Shown: piece after piece, positions 1 to 6,881 of the stretch
Layout of the letters: every line of letters begins with the position of its first letter
Position numbering within the stretch: the stretch's first letter is position 1
Source of the DNA: SICB01 sp037132395
GTDB lineage: Bacteria; Patescibacteriota; Saccharimonadia; CAILAD01; BJGX01
NCBI GenBank assembly: GCA_037132395.1
Contig: JBAXPC010000017.1
Coordinates: 1 to 13,092, forward strand
Length of the DNA stretch: 13,092 nt
Direction: 5' to 3'
The notes under the pieces: generated by a model
Database searches by the model: none
Told to the model about the DNA's origin: nothing
The model's input: the letters and a program-made list of their open reading frames with translations, nothing else
Translations under genes and position numbers: made by a program

Positions 1-1710
1 AAAACCTGGCAACATATTTTGCTAGGCGCTGGGTTAGTTTTGGGTCTGTACTTTGTGATTATTTTTATCGTGCGGCTTGGGCATTACGACAAGCTGCTGC
101 CGGGCATAACCTTGCGCGGCGTGTATGTCGGTGGTCTCACCAAGCCACAAGCCGTTGCAAAGCTCGATGCTGCCACGACAAACTATATGAGCTCCGAGAT
201 AACCTACCAAATAAATGGCCAGAGCGTTACCACCAAGCCCGCCAGCTTTGGTATTAGCTTCGATAACAAAGCATTTGTCGATGAGGCTTTCAAGCTGGGC
301 CGCGATAGCGACATCATTAGCGATATTGCAACTCAAACATCGCTGCTATTTAGCCCTCCAGACATCATGCAGCTGGGTGTCGATGGTGCTGTGTTCTCTA
401 AGAAGATGGTAAATATCAACAACTCTGTCGCCAAGCCCAGCCAAAACGCTGAATACCTTTTTGAAGGTGGCAAAATTAGTGTTAGCGAAGCTGAGGCTGG
501 CCAAAATATCGATATGGGCTGGGCGATGTTTAGTTTGACCGAACAGTTTAACCGACTAGACAGTAGCCTAACACTGCCAATTAGTAGCTCGCCTCCGAAC
601 CGCACTACCGAAATGCTAATAAGACAAAAAGATACCGTAGCCAACATAGCAAAAACTCCTTTGGTTCTGACTTATGACAAAAAAAGCTGGACTATTACTC
701 AGCAGCAGCTGGTTAGTTGGGTTGATATTGACTACCAAAAAGGCCCTCTTGCTATTGACTTACTAAACCACTATTTTCATATACCGATTACCCTCAACGA
801 TTTCAGTATCAATAAACAAAACGTCATAAATTATTTGGCTGGGCAGGCTGGCGAAATAAATCAGCCGGCCATTGATGCTACTTTGGCAATTAGCGGTGGG
901 CGGGCAAGTATTTTTAAGCAAAGCCGCGACGGCAAGGTCCTAAACACCTCCAAAACAGCTGACGCAATAATTATGGCCACCGAATCTATCGATACGCGTA
1001 CGGTCAGCCTAGTAGTAGATACCCAAAAAGCTGAGGTGGCAGATAGTAATATCGATAATCTTGGTATTAAAGAGCTAATTGGCGAGGGCATAACGTATTT
1101 CCCGGGCTCGTCGGCCGCGCGTTTGCAAAATGTTAGGGTTGGGGCAGCTAAGTTTAACGGTATTTTGCTAAAGCCCGACCAGGTATTTAGTTTTGGTGAG
1201 TACCTTGGCGATGTTGGTCCTGAACAGGGCTATGCTGAGGGGCTTATTATTCTCGATAACCATGTCGAAAAGGCCTATGGTGGTGGCTTGTGCCAGGTGT
1301 CGAGCACTGCCTACCGTGCTGCCCTGCTATCTGGACTGCCGATAGTTGAGCGCACCAACCACTCTTTTGCGATTAGCTACTACACGGCACCGTTTGGTGT
1401 GCCTGGGGTCGATGCCACTATTTATTACCCTCAGGTCGATATGAAGTTCAAAAACGATACTGGCCACTATATACTAATCCAAACCGAGATGGTCGGCACG
1501 ACGCTGAAGTTTAGCTTTTATGGCACCAAGACTAAAACTGGGGTTATTAATGGCCCATCGTTTGTTTATGGCAGTAATGATGAAACCAAACCCTCCCAGA
1601 CGGTCTTTTACAGGCAAGTGCTAGACCTGTCGGGCAACATCATCAAGACCGACACCGTCAACACCTACTACAAGTCGTCGCTCGACTTTCCTGTTGCTAC
1701 TAGCAACTAA
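1..1710 (+). CDS. VanW-family membrane-anchored wall protein (5' partial)
   Basis: The reading frame is open to the first base of the window, so the true start lies upstream; the first possible start inside is a TTG at 19, which would cut into the membrane helix. The visible protein (569 residues) begins with one hydrophobic segment (about nt 16-80), followed by an extracellular part. Nt 120-1000 resemble two PG_binding_4-like repeats (an 'EAGQNIDMGW' stretch near nt 490-525). A VanW domain follows from about nt 1090, with the hallmark GGGLCQVSS near nt 1279, then ERTNHS and GVDATIYY. VanW domains occur in Gram-positive surface proteins and in some vancomycin-resistance clusters, but their biochemical role is not settled. 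No G5 domain is seen after VanW. The gene converges on mnmE with 35 bp between the stops and no clear terminator. Family assignment is firm; function and resistance relevance are not. Confidence 0.88.
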   Translation, partial: KTWQHILLGAGLVLGLYFVIIFIVRLGHYDKLLPGITLRGVYVGGLTKPQAVAKLDAATTNYMSSEITYQINGQSVTTKPASFGISFDNKAFVDEAFKLGRDSDIISDIATQTSLLFSPPDIMQLGVDGAVFSKKMVNINNSVAKPSQNAEYLFEGGKISVSEAEAGQNIDMGWAMFSLTEQFNRLDSSLTLPISSSPPNRTTEMLIRQKDTVANIAKTPLVLTYDKKSWTITQQQLVSWVDIDYQKGPLAIDLLNHYFHIPITLNDFSINKQNVINYLAGQAGEINQPAIDATLAISGGRASIFKQSRDGKVLNTSKTADAIIMATESIDTRTVSLVVDTQKAEVADSNIDNLGIKELIGEGITYFPGSSAARLQNVRVGAAKFNGILLKPDQVFSFGEYLGDVGPEQGYAEGLIILDNHVEKAYGGGLCQVSSTAYRAALLSGLPIVERTNHSFAISYYTAPFGVPGVDATIYYPQVDMKFKNDTGHYILIQTEMVGTTLKFSFYGTKTKTGVINGPSFVYGSNDETKPSQTVFYRQVLDLSGNIIKTDTVNTYYKSSLDFPVATSN

Positions 1711-1745
1711 TTATTGAGAATTAATAATCTACTATTACTATTGGG

Positions 1746-3071
1746 CTATTTGCCGATACAAAAGTTTCTGAATATCGAATCGATAATTTGCTGGTTGGCA
1801 TGCTCGCCGGTTAGCTCATTGAGATCTTTAGCGACAAGCTCTAGCTCGGCGCTAATAATATCAAAACTCAAGTTCTGGGCCTCGTCCTCGAGCTTGGTTA
1901 ATGCCTGCTCTACACGGTTGATGATATTTAGCTGACGCTCGGTCAGGATTTGCAGGCTGGTCTGGGCTTGGTCGAGGCTTAAGCTGATAATTTTGTCGGT
2001 AAGGTCTTTGATGCCGGATTTTTTTAAAGCACTTATTTGAATGCCTTTTGATTTATTATTGCCGATATCAGACTTGGTGAATACTTTAATTGTTTTTGGG
2101 CTATCGATGTACTCTTGGAGGTTTTTGAATTCGATAAAAGCCTTGGTTTGGGGTTCTTGGCCTGGCTCAATTAACAGTAAAATAATGTCGGCACTTTTGA
2201 TGTTTTCGATAGATTTTTCGATGCCTATTTTTTCGATTTCTCCAGGTTTAGAGTTAAGGCCAGCGGTATCGATAAACTGGTAGTTGATTCCGCCTAGCTC
2301 GGCGGTTTCGTTAATTGTGTCGCGGGTAGTACCGGCCTGGCTCGATACGATCGAGCGGTCAAACCCAAGCAGGGTGTTTAGTAGTGTGCTTTTGCCGGCA
2401 TTGGGTAGCCCGATTAGGGCGACATTGATTCCCTCCCGAAGTTTTGGAAGGATCTCGGAGCCCGCCTTGATGATGTTTATTTTGGTTATTATACTAGCCA
2501 GTGCCTCGGCAATCATGGTGCTATCAAGTAGCGGGAGGTCTTCTTCTGAAAAATCCAAATCGGCGGCAAGGGTGGCGCCGAGCTTGGTGACTTCGCCCGA
2601 AATATTTTTGATTTGCTTACTAAATTCGCCAGCCAGCTGCCTGGTAGCGAGCCTGGCTAGCTGGGTATTTTCGGCCGATACCAGCTCCATAATAGCCTCG
2701 GCCTGGGCTACATCGATTTTGCCATTATAGTACGCTCGCTCACTAAACTCACCTGGCTTGGCGGCCTCAATGCCATCGGCAAAGAGTACGTCCAAGATAT
2801 TGCGCTGAACAACCTTCGAGCCGTGGCAGTGAATCTCAACAACGTCTTCGCCGGTAAAAGAGTTTGGTGCCTTAAAATAGACCATCATCGCGTGGTCGAT
2901 TTTTTGCTTACCTTCATAAATCCAGGCTGGCTTGATTTGGTTTGGGGTCGGCGATGCGGTTGAGTTAGTTAGTAGCTTGTAGGCGCCTAGGGACTTTGGT
3001 CCTGATACCCTAATAACAGCAATAGCTCCCCTCCCTGGCGCAGTAGCGATGGCAGTAATAGTTGTGTTCAT
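1746..3071 (-). CDS. mnmE: tRNA uridine-5-carboxymethylaminomethyl modification GTPase MnmE (TrmE)
   Basis: MnmE works with MnmG to modify U34 in the wobble position of certain tRNAs, using GTP and a methylene-tetrahydrofolate-derived carbon, in the cytoplasm. The 441-residue protein is near full family length. The N-terminal folate-binding domain (about 1-118) includes the GEFSERAYYNGK segment. A helical domain is split around the G domain (about 215-375): P-loop GLPNAGKS at 221-228, TTRD at 248-251, DTAG at 268-271 and TKSD at 332-335, the last replacing the usual NKxD. The C-terminus is the diagnostic CIGK with Cys438. It is the last gene of the rpmH operon: its ATG directly follows the TAA of jag with no spacing, and no good Shine-Dalgarno is seen, so translation is probably coupled to jag. 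mnmG is not in the window. The call is very secure. Confidence 0.97.
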   Translation of the reverse strand: MNTTITAIATAPGRGAIAVIRVSGPKSLGAYKLLTNSTASPTPNQIKPAWIYEGKQKIDHAMMVYFKAPNSFTGEDVVEIHCHGSKVVQRNILDVLFADGIEAAKPGEFSERAYYNGKIDVAQAEAIMELVSAENTQLARLATRQLAGEFSKQIKNISGEVTKLGATLAADLDFSEEDLPLLDSTMIAEALASIITKINIIKAGSEILPKLREGINVALIGLPNAGKSTLLNTLLGFDRSIVSSQAGTTRDTINETAELGGINYQFIDTAGLNSKPGEIEKIGIEKSIENIKSADIILLLIEPGQEPQTKAFIEFKNLQEYIDSPKTIKVFTKSDIGNNKSKGIQISALKKSGIKDLTDKIISLSLDQAQTSLQILTERQLNIINRVEQALTKLEDEAQNLSFDIISAELELVAKDLNELTGEHANQQIIDSIFRNFCIGK

Positions 3072-3512
3072 TTATCTTTTTTTAATAACTATATGGCGAT
3101 TCAGATCTTCGCCCTCGCTGGCCGTAACAACATCTGGATTCTCGGCGAGCAAGGTATGCACCGAGCGACGCTCGAAGGCGTTCATTGGTGCGAGGTGCTG
3201 GTCTTCGCCGCTAGCTAGGGCCTTGTCGGCAAGCTCCTGGGCAATACCCTGGACCTTCTCAACCCGCTCTTTTTTATAACCACCGATGTCGATACCCACA
3301 TAGCCCTCATCGCTCGACTGACGGCGATAGATAGTATTGACGATGGCCTGAAATGAGCGCAGGGTTTCGCCGCCCTTGCCGATTAGTAGGGCCGAATCGT
3401 CGGAGCTAATGGTAAGGTATACCGGCTCTTGTGATTCGACCGATATAGTGGCCGAGACACCCATAGAATCGAGGATTTTCTGGGCGATGTCTTGGGCTTC
3501 GATGGCCGACAT
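3072..3512 (-). CDS. jag: Jag/KhpB-like RNA-binding protein (KH + R3H)
   Basis: This is a cytoplasmic RNA-binding protein of the Jag/KhpB/EloR family, which in Firmicutes affects cell-wall elongation and division. The KH domain spans about 28-75 with the loop LIGKGGETL (GKGG at 45-48). The R3H domain spans about 80-146 with Arg115-xxx-His119 in ERRSVH. At 146 residues it is shorter than Firmicute Jag (about 200), because the N-terminal Jag_N domain and linker are absent and the KH domain starts almost at once. The ATG overlaps the TAA of yidC by one base, matching the common yidC-jag pairing. A weak AAGGG-like site precedes the start. Family is secure; the role in this organism is by analogy. 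Confidence 0.94.
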   Translation of the reverse strand: MSAIEAQDIAQKILDSMGVSATISVESQEPVYLTISSDDSALLIGKGGETLRSFQAIVNTIYRRQSSDEGYVGIDIGGYKKERVEKVQGIAQELADKALASGEDQHLAPMNAFERRSVHTLLAENPDVVTASEGEDLNRHIVIKKR

Positions 3513-4369
3513 TATTTTTTGCCCTTGTTTTTGATTCTGGTTTTAACGCGGGGCTTAGGTAGCTTCTTGGTGGCCGAGACTGTGGAGCCTTTTCTAATGA
3601 CCTTCACGACGTCCATCTCTTCCATGGTCTCAACTTCTTTACGCATAATCAACCATTGCTGGCCAATCGATAGGAAGTTGGTGGTGATCCAGTAGGTTGG
3701 TAGCGCGGCTGGTAACCCCCAGGCAATAAATACCGTCAAGGCGGGGAATGTGTAGTTCATCATGGCGGTCATCTGGGCCTGACTGTCTTTGACAGCGTTT
3801 GCTTGCTTTTTTGGGGTTAGCATCTTGACTTGTACAAACTGGGTTAAGCCCGATAGCACTGCCAAGATGGCGTTTGGTTTGGCCATCGATACAATGCCAA
3901 ACAGAGTAACGTTAAACGGTATTTGGCCAGTGATTATAGATTGGATGTAGGGAAGGTTTTTGACGGGAGCGTACAGAAGCGCTTCAACCCCATGTATCGA
4001 TCCTGTGGCGCGCTGAAATACCACAAACATCGCAATTAGAACCGGGAATTGTAATAGCGTCGGCAGACAGGCCGAAAAAGGATTAACTTCTTTCTCTTTA
4101 TACAGTTCCATTAGCATGGCGCTTTCTTTTTGCTTGTCGCCGGCGGCCTTAGCACGCACTTTGGCTATATCGCCCTGCATTGCTTGCATCTTCTTTTGGC
4201 TATGCAGCTGCTTACTAGCTAATGGCCAAAGTATTAGCCTAATTACAATTGTTAGCAAGATAATACTGATACCAAAATCATGGCCCGGTATCACGCCATA
4301 AATAAAGAATAGGGCGTTAACTAGTGGGGCAATTAAAATTGTATTAAATATGGCGCCTATTTGTTGCAT
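3512..4369 (-). CDS. yidC: Membrane protein insertase YidC (SpoIIIJ type)
   Basis: YidC inserts proteins into the cytoplasmic membrane, alone or with SecYEG. The 285-residue protein is the short form without the large periplasmic P1 domain of Gram-negative YidC. Hydrophobic segments lie at about 8-27, 32-52, 100-118, 152-180 and 205-241. Arg44 in the second segment (LTIVIRLILWPL) matches the conserved groove arginine. Residues 53-97 form the charged, helical C1 loop, and the tail after 242 is very basic (K/R-rich), as expected for ribosome contact. The start has the best ribosome binding site of the operon, AGGAG at 4378-4382, 8 nt before the ATG. It overlaps the yidD stop by 1 nt. No lipobox is seen at the N-terminus, unlike many Firmicute homologues. 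Confidence 0.96.
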   Translation of the reverse strand: MQQIGAIFNTILIAPLVNALFFIYGVIPGHDFGISIILLTIVIRLILWPLASKQLHSQKKMQAMQGDIAKVRAKAAGDKQKESAMLMELYKEKEVNPFSACLPTLLQFPVLIAMFVVFQRATGSIHGVEALLYAPVKNLPYIQSIITGQIPFNVTLFGIVSMAKPNAILAVLSGLTQFVQVKMLTPKKQANAVKDSQAQMTAMMNYTFPALTVFIAWGLPAALPTYWITTNFLSIGQQWLIMRKEVETMEEMDVVKVIRKGSTVSATKKLPKPRVKTRIKNKGKK

Positions 4370-4620
4370 TATTTTCTCTCCTCTTCTATAAACCTAAAAT
4401 CCATTTTAGGCTTGGCTAATGGGTTACATTGTACTATACGAAAGATACTTATACCAACACCTTTAATAGCACCGTGCTTAGCTATGACAAGCTTTGAATA
4501 CTGACTACAGCTTGGGTAGTGACGGCAGTAGCCATAAGGATACTTGGCTTTGCGGGGGCCGTGGTCGGGCGACAAAGTTCGCTGATAAAGATCAATGGTC
4601 CTAATTAGCAGCTGCTTCAC
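4369..4620 (-). CDS. yidD: Membrane protein insertion efficiency factor YidD
   Basis: YidD is a small peripheral membrane protein that assists YidC-dependent insertion. The 83-residue protein is of normal length and carries the family core CRHYPSCSQYS (Cys32, Cys38) and RIVQCNPL (Cys65). The C-terminus is charged. The start is a GTG whose first base is the last base of the rnpA TAG stop, so translation is probably coupled to rnpA; the Shine-Dalgarno is weak. Its place between rnpA and yidC is the usual one. The call is secure. Confidence 0.96.
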   Translation of the reverse strand: MKQLLIRTIDLYQRTLSPDHGPRKAKYPYGYCRHYPSCSQYSKLVIAKHGAIKGVGISIFRIVQCNPLAKPKMDFRFIEEERK

Positions 4621-4952
4621 TATACTTGTCGTGCCATTAGGGTTTTGATCTCTTTTTGAAGCTCAGTTGGGCTGAGTCCCGAAAAGTCGCGTCGGATCAA
4701 TATAATAAGCTTGGTGGGGTGCTTAATATTTGGGTAAATGGATTCCACGATTGCGCTGGTGCGGCGGCGCAAGCTATTGCGTATCACGGCACTCTTTGAG
4801 ACTTTTTTGGATACCACAAAACCCACCTGGGAGTAATCGAAATTAGAAGGCATATAATACAGCGCCAAATTCGGCGTTGAAAACCTTTTACCAGATTTGT
4901 AAAGTCTTTGAAAGTCGCTATTTTTGCGGAGTCTGTTGGTCCGCTTGAGCAC
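4620..4952 (-). CDS. rnpA: Ribonuclease P protein component
   Basis: RnpA is the protein subunit that binds RNase P RNA and helps cleave the 5' leader of pre-tRNAs. The 110-residue product has the family N-terminus (LKRTNRLRKNSDFQRLYKSG), the VGFVVSKKVSKSAV strand-helix segment and the RNR-type basic motif, here RNSLRRR at 58-64 in place of the commoner RNRxKR. The start is GTG at 4952-4950, one base after the rpmH stop; no Shine-Dalgarno is evident, so re-initiation after rpmH is likely. The RNA subunit gene rnpB is not seen in this window. Confidence 0.95.
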   Translation of the reverse strand: MLKRTNRLRKNSDFQRLYKSGKRFSTPNLALYYMPSNFDYSQVGFVVSKKVSKSAVIRNSLRRRTSAIVESIYPNIKHPTKLIILIRRDFSGLSPTELQKEIKTLMARQV

Positions 4953-4953
4953 T

Positions 4954-5088
4954 TTAGGCGGATATCCGAGCGCGGCCCTTGAGCGTGCGCCTTTTTAGGA
5001 TAGCTCGTCCTGCAGTGGAGGCCATACGTTTCATAAAGCCGTGTACGCGCTTTCGGTGGCGTTTCTTTGGTTGGTAAGTTCGTTTCAT
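4954..5088 (-). CDS. rpmH: 50S ribosomal protein L34
   Basis: A small gene read on the minus strand from ATG (5088-5086) to TAA (4956-4954), 44 residues: MKRTYQPKKRHRKRVHGF at the start, then a basic tail rich in Arg and Lys ending RARISA. The opening MKRTYQPKKRxRKRxHGF is diagnostic of L34, and the length is typical. L34 is a structural protein of the large ribosomal subunit. It is the first gene of the leftward operon, followed after one base by rnpA, the near-universal order. A consensus-like promoter sits so close (see 5098-5126) that the transcript would have almost no leader, and no Shine-Dalgarno is visible upstream. Confidence 0.98.
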   Translation of the reverse strand: MKRTYQPKKRHRKRVHGFMKRMASTAGRAILKRRTLKGRARISA

Positions 5089-5097
5089 AACTGTACT

Positions 5098-5126
5098 ATT
5101 GTATAACAAAATCAAAATAATTTCAA
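5098..5126 (-). promoter_or_regulatory. Sigma70-type promoter of the rpmH operon
   Basis: On the minus strand, TTGAAA (5126-5121) and TACAAT (5103-5098) are separated by exactly 17 bp, matching 4/6 and 5/6 of the TTGACA/TATAAT consensus. With initiation 6-8 bases past the -10 box, transcription would begin at about 5090-5092, only 2-4 nt before the rpmH ATG. This suggests a leaderless or nearly leaderless mRNA. A perfect DnaA box (5127-5135) abuts the -35 box. The promoter call rests on sequence match alone. Confidence 0.65.
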
Positions 5127-5178
5127 TTATCCACAGTGATAGCTTATTTACAGGTTATAGCAATAAAGTTGTGGAAAA
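5127..5178. promoter_or_regulatory. DnaA-box cluster upstream of dnaA
   Basis: Three sites fit or nearly fit the DnaA box TTATNCACA: TTATCCACA at 5127-5135 (+, perfect), TTATTTACA at 5144-5152 (+, one mismatch) and TTTTCCACA at 5170-5178 (-, one mismatch). They lie between the divergent rpmH and dnaA genes. DnaA bound here could autoregulate dnaA, touch the rpmH promoter, or form one half of a bipartite origin with the region after dnaA. DnaA from this locus keeps the DHTTIMHG helix that reads this consensus. Confidence 0.7.
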
Positions 5179-5195
5179 CTTCTAGCAATGTAGTG

Positions 5196-5217
5196 TATAG
5201 TGTTACAAAAGAGGGTG
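5196..5217 (+). promoter_or_regulatory. Probable dnaA -10 box and ribosome binding site
   Basis: TATAGT at 5196-5201 is a 5/6 match to the -10 consensus, but no good -35 box lies 16-18 bp upstream, so this may be a weak or DnaA-controlled promoter. GAGGGTG at 5211-5217 is a reasonable Shine-Dalgarno, with GAGG ending 7 nt before the dnaA ATG, and it supports the start at 5222. Confidence 0.45.
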
Positions 5218-5221
5218 ATTA

Positions 5222-6595
5222 ATGGACACAAAGCTACAAACAGTCTGGGGATCTGTGTTAGGAGAGCTTGAGATAGTATTATCTCAAGCGAACTTTCAGA
5301 CCTGGCTTAAAGGTACCGAACTCGCTGAGCTCGAGGGAGACAAAGCTGTTATTTATGTCCCTAATATCTTTACTCGACAGTGGATCCAGGACAAATACCA
5401 TTTGCAGATACTAGACGCAATCCGTAAGGTCGACGCGGGTATTAAGACAGTCGAATACACCACCAAAAAACAATCTGGGCAGCCCACTATTGAGGCCGAC
5501 AACTCCATCAACCCTGCCCTAGAGGCCGCTAGCAAAAAGTATTCTAGCCCGGCTCAATCTAGCATTGAGTCATATGGCGACTTTAAGCCAAACGAAAAAT
5601 ATAAGTTTGATAACTTCATAATTGGCTCTGGCAATAAGCTGGCGTTTTCGGCCGCACAGCTAGTGAGCGAGAAGCCTGGCGAAATGTATAATCCCCTGTT
5701 TTTGTATGGCCCGCCGGGTGTTGGAAAAACTCACCTGCTGTGGGCTATTAGTAACGAAATCCACGCTCGGCAACCAAATTGCAAAATACTCTACTCAACC
5801 AGCGAGGAGTTTATCAATACCTTCCTGACGGCAATTCGTAAAGGAGAAAAATTTACCGACAAATACCGCAAGGTCGACGTTTTGCTAATCGATGATATGC
5901 AGTTTATTGCTGGGAAAATAAAAACCCAAGAAGAATTTTTTCATACCTTCAACAGCCTACATCAGTACAACAAACAGATTGTGCTCTGTAGCGACCGGCC
6001 ACCAAAAGATATCCCAACACTTGAAGGACGCCTCAGAAGTCGGTTCGAATGGGGAATGGTTGCCGATATTCAACCCCCTGATTTTGAAACAAGGGTGGCA
6101 ATTTTGATGAATAAAGCTAATTCGCACTCGCTAGAGCTTGATATGGATGTGGCCGAGTTTGTTGCTACCCATATCGATAACAACATCCGTGAGCTAGAGG
6201 GTGCTCTGACCAAAGTTATTGCCCACTCTCGCCTGCATGGGCAGCCGATCGATCTGCCGCTCGCACAAGAAGTACTGGGGATGTATATATCGCAAACTCA
6301 GGTCAAGGTTAACCCCAAAATAGTACTTCAAAAAACTGCCGACTACTTCGAGATAAGCTACAACGACATCGTTGGTGTAAAACGTTCGCGCGAAATAGTG
6401 GTGCCGAGGCAGATTGCGATGTTTATTATGCGCGAGGAGTTGAGCTTGAGCTTTCCCCGTATCGCCAAGAGCCTTGGTGGTAAAGACCACACCACTATAA
6501 TGCATGGGGTCAATAAAATTCGAACTCAATCGGCGCGCGATAGTGTTATGAGCCAAGATATACAGTCCATAAAAAAGATATTGGTGGGTCAGTAG
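5222..6595 (+). CDS. dnaA: Chromosomal replication initiator protein DnaA
   Basis: DnaA binds oriC boxes as an ATP-dependent oligomer, opens the duplex and helps load the helicase. The 457-residue protein has all four domains: domain I (about 1-80, with NFQTWLKGTEL), a short linker domain II (about 81-122), AAA+ domain III with Walker A GPPGVGKT at 163-170, Walker B DVLLIDD at 219-225, the initiator-specific helix around EEFINTFLTAI (195-205) and arginine-bearing GRLRSRF at 269-275, and DNA-binding domain IV with the signature DHTTIMHG at 422-429. The start ATG is backed by a ribosome site at 5211-5217. Box clusters flank the gene on both sides, which suggests autoregulation and local origin function. 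No missing residues are seen. The call is very secure. Confidence 0.99.
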   Translation: MDTKLQTVWGSVLGELEIVLSQANFQTWLKGTELAELEGDKAVIYVPNIFTRQWIQDKYHLQILDAIRKVDAGIKTVEYTTKKQSGQPTIEADNSINPALEAASKKYSSPAQSSIESYGDFKPNEKYKFDNFIIGSGNKLAFSAAQLVSEKPGEMYNPLFLYGPPGVGKTHLLWAISNEIHARQPNCKILYSTSEEFINTFLTAIRKGEKFTDKYRKVDVLLIDDMQFIAGKIKTQEEFFHTFNSLHQYNKQIVLCSDRPPKDIPTLEGRLRSRFEWGMVADIQPPDFETRVAILMNKANSHSLELDMDVAEFVATHIDNNIRELEGALTKVIAHSRLHGQPIDLPLAQEVLGMYISQTQVKVNPKIVLQKTADYFEISYNDIVGVKRSREIVVPRQIAMFIMREELSLSFPRIAKSLGGKDHTTIMHGVNKIRTQSARDSVMSQDIQSIKKILVGQ

Positions 6596-6597
6596 TA

Positions 6598-6657
6598 TGT
6601 GGATAAGTGTGTGTAAAAACAGTGGGTATCTTGTGAAAAACCAATTATTTATTCACA
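6598..6657. promoter_or_regulatory. DnaA-box cluster, dnaA-proximal part of oriC
   Basis: Four sites are packed in 60 bp: TTATCCACA at 6598-6606 (-, perfect), TTTTACACA at 6610-6618 (-), TTTTTCACA at 6632-6640 (-) and TTATTCACA at 6649-6657 (+, perfect). The first begins only two bases after the dnaA stop. Three face one way and the fourth faces back, so the pair at 6632/6649 forms an inverted repeat of boxes. Confidence 0.8.
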
Positions 6658-6694
6658 ATCAATTCACCATTGACGAATCACAAAACTTAAATAT

Positions 6695-6753
6695 TGTTGA
6701 TAATTGGGTATTTATACAAACTTTATCAAAACTTTTTCATGATTTTATCCACT
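6695..6753. promoter_or_regulatory. Weaker DnaA-box-like sites in oriC
   Basis: Three 8/9 matches to TTATNCACA: TTATCAACA at 6695-6703 (-), TTATACAAA at 6712-6720 (+) and TTATCCACT at 6745-6753 (+). Such sites may be low-affinity or ATP-DnaA-specific sites filled as the oligomer spreads. In AT-rich DNA some 8/9 matches arise by chance, so each one alone is uncertain. Confidence 0.45.
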
Positions 6754-6787
6754 CCACTTTAGGCTTTTACGAAAGCTTAATTAGCCG

Positions 6788-6805
6788 TTTTGCACACTAT
6801 CCACA
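6788..6805 (+). promoter_or_regulatory. Abutting DnaA-box pair next to the unwinding element
   Basis: TTTTGCACA (6788-6796) and CTATCCACA (6797-6805) stand head to tail with no gap, both pointing at the trio repeat that starts 4 nt later. In Bacillus subtilis the last two boxes before the DnaA-trios guide DnaA onto single strand, and the arrangement here is the same. Each box has one mismatch to TTATNCACA. Confidence 0.72.
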
Positions 6806-6809
6806 TAAA

Positions 6810-6827
6810 CTATTACTATTACTACTA
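6810..6827 (+). repeat. Six DnaA-trios (basal unwinding element)
   Basis: The plus strand reads CTA-TTA-CTA-TTA-CTA-CTA, so the complementary strand read 3'->5' is GAT-AAT-GAT-AAT-GAT-GAT. This is the DnaA-trio consensus (3'-[G/A]AT-5') through which a DnaA filament engages one strand and opens the duplex. The trios start 4 nt after the box pair and run into the AT-rich stretch, the polarity known from B. subtilis. The match is read directly; function is by analogy. Confidence 0.78.
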
Positions 6828-6866
6828 TCTATTAAATTAAATATAATAAATAAGACAAATTTAAAT
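6828..6866. other. AT-rich DNA-unwinding element
   Basis: About 39 bp after the trios with only three G/C bases (a C at 6829, G6853 and C6855). It is the most A/T-dense part of the intergenic region and lies just where melting would start. It also holds the dnaN -10 box, so transcription and opening may influence each other. Confidence 0.65.
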
Positions 6867-6871
6867 TGGAG
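6842..6871 (+). promoter_or_regulatory. dnaN -10 box and ribosome binding site
   Basis: TATAAT at 6842-6847 is a perfect -10 hexamer. The base pairs 17 bp upstream (TTACTA at 6819-6824, inside the trios) match the -35 consensus only half. GGAG at 6868-6871 is a Shine-Dalgarno 10 nt before the dnaN ATG at 6882 and supports that start. A perfect hexamer in such AT-rich DNA could be chance. Confidence 0.45.
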
Positions 6872-6881
6872 TTAAAAAATT

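Larger units (their letters stand above)
6596..6881. other. Chromosomal replication origin (oriC), dnaA-dnaN intergenic
   Basis: This 286-bp stretch has no convincing gene. From left to right it holds a box cluster near the dnaA end (6598-6657), weaker boxes (6695-6753), two abutting boxes (6788-6805), six DnaA-trios (6810-6827) and a nearly pure A/T stretch (6828-6866) before dnaN. Clustered DnaA boxes with a DNA-unwinding element between dnaA and dnaN are the standard architecture of many bacterial origins. GC-skew over the whole genome would confirm it, but cannot be assessed here. Confidence 0.88.

Noticed and set aside
19..21. TTG start for the VanW gene
   Set aside because: The frame is open upstream and the TTG would fall within the start of the membrane helix, so the true start is probably outside the window.
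1727..1741. CTACTATTACTATT-like triplets resembling DnaA-trios
   Set aside because: Similar letters to the oriC trios, but no DnaA box beside them and they sit at a gene end; chance in AT-rich DNA.
1711..1745. Possible terminator between the convergent VanW and mnmE genes
   Set aside because: Only short A/T inverted matches (for example TTATT...AATAA) with no GC stem or T-run; too weak to call.
2284..2730. 148-codon plus-strand open frame
   Set aside because: Lies wholly antisense to mnmE, whose GTPase and helical domains are intact; its Ser/Ala-rich translation is the usual shadow.
6597..6875. 92-codon open frame on the plus strand after dnaA
   Set aside because: It spans the DnaA boxes, trios and AT-rich element, has no ribosome site and gives a low-complexity peptide (runs of Leu and Ile/Asn); oriC explains the region better.
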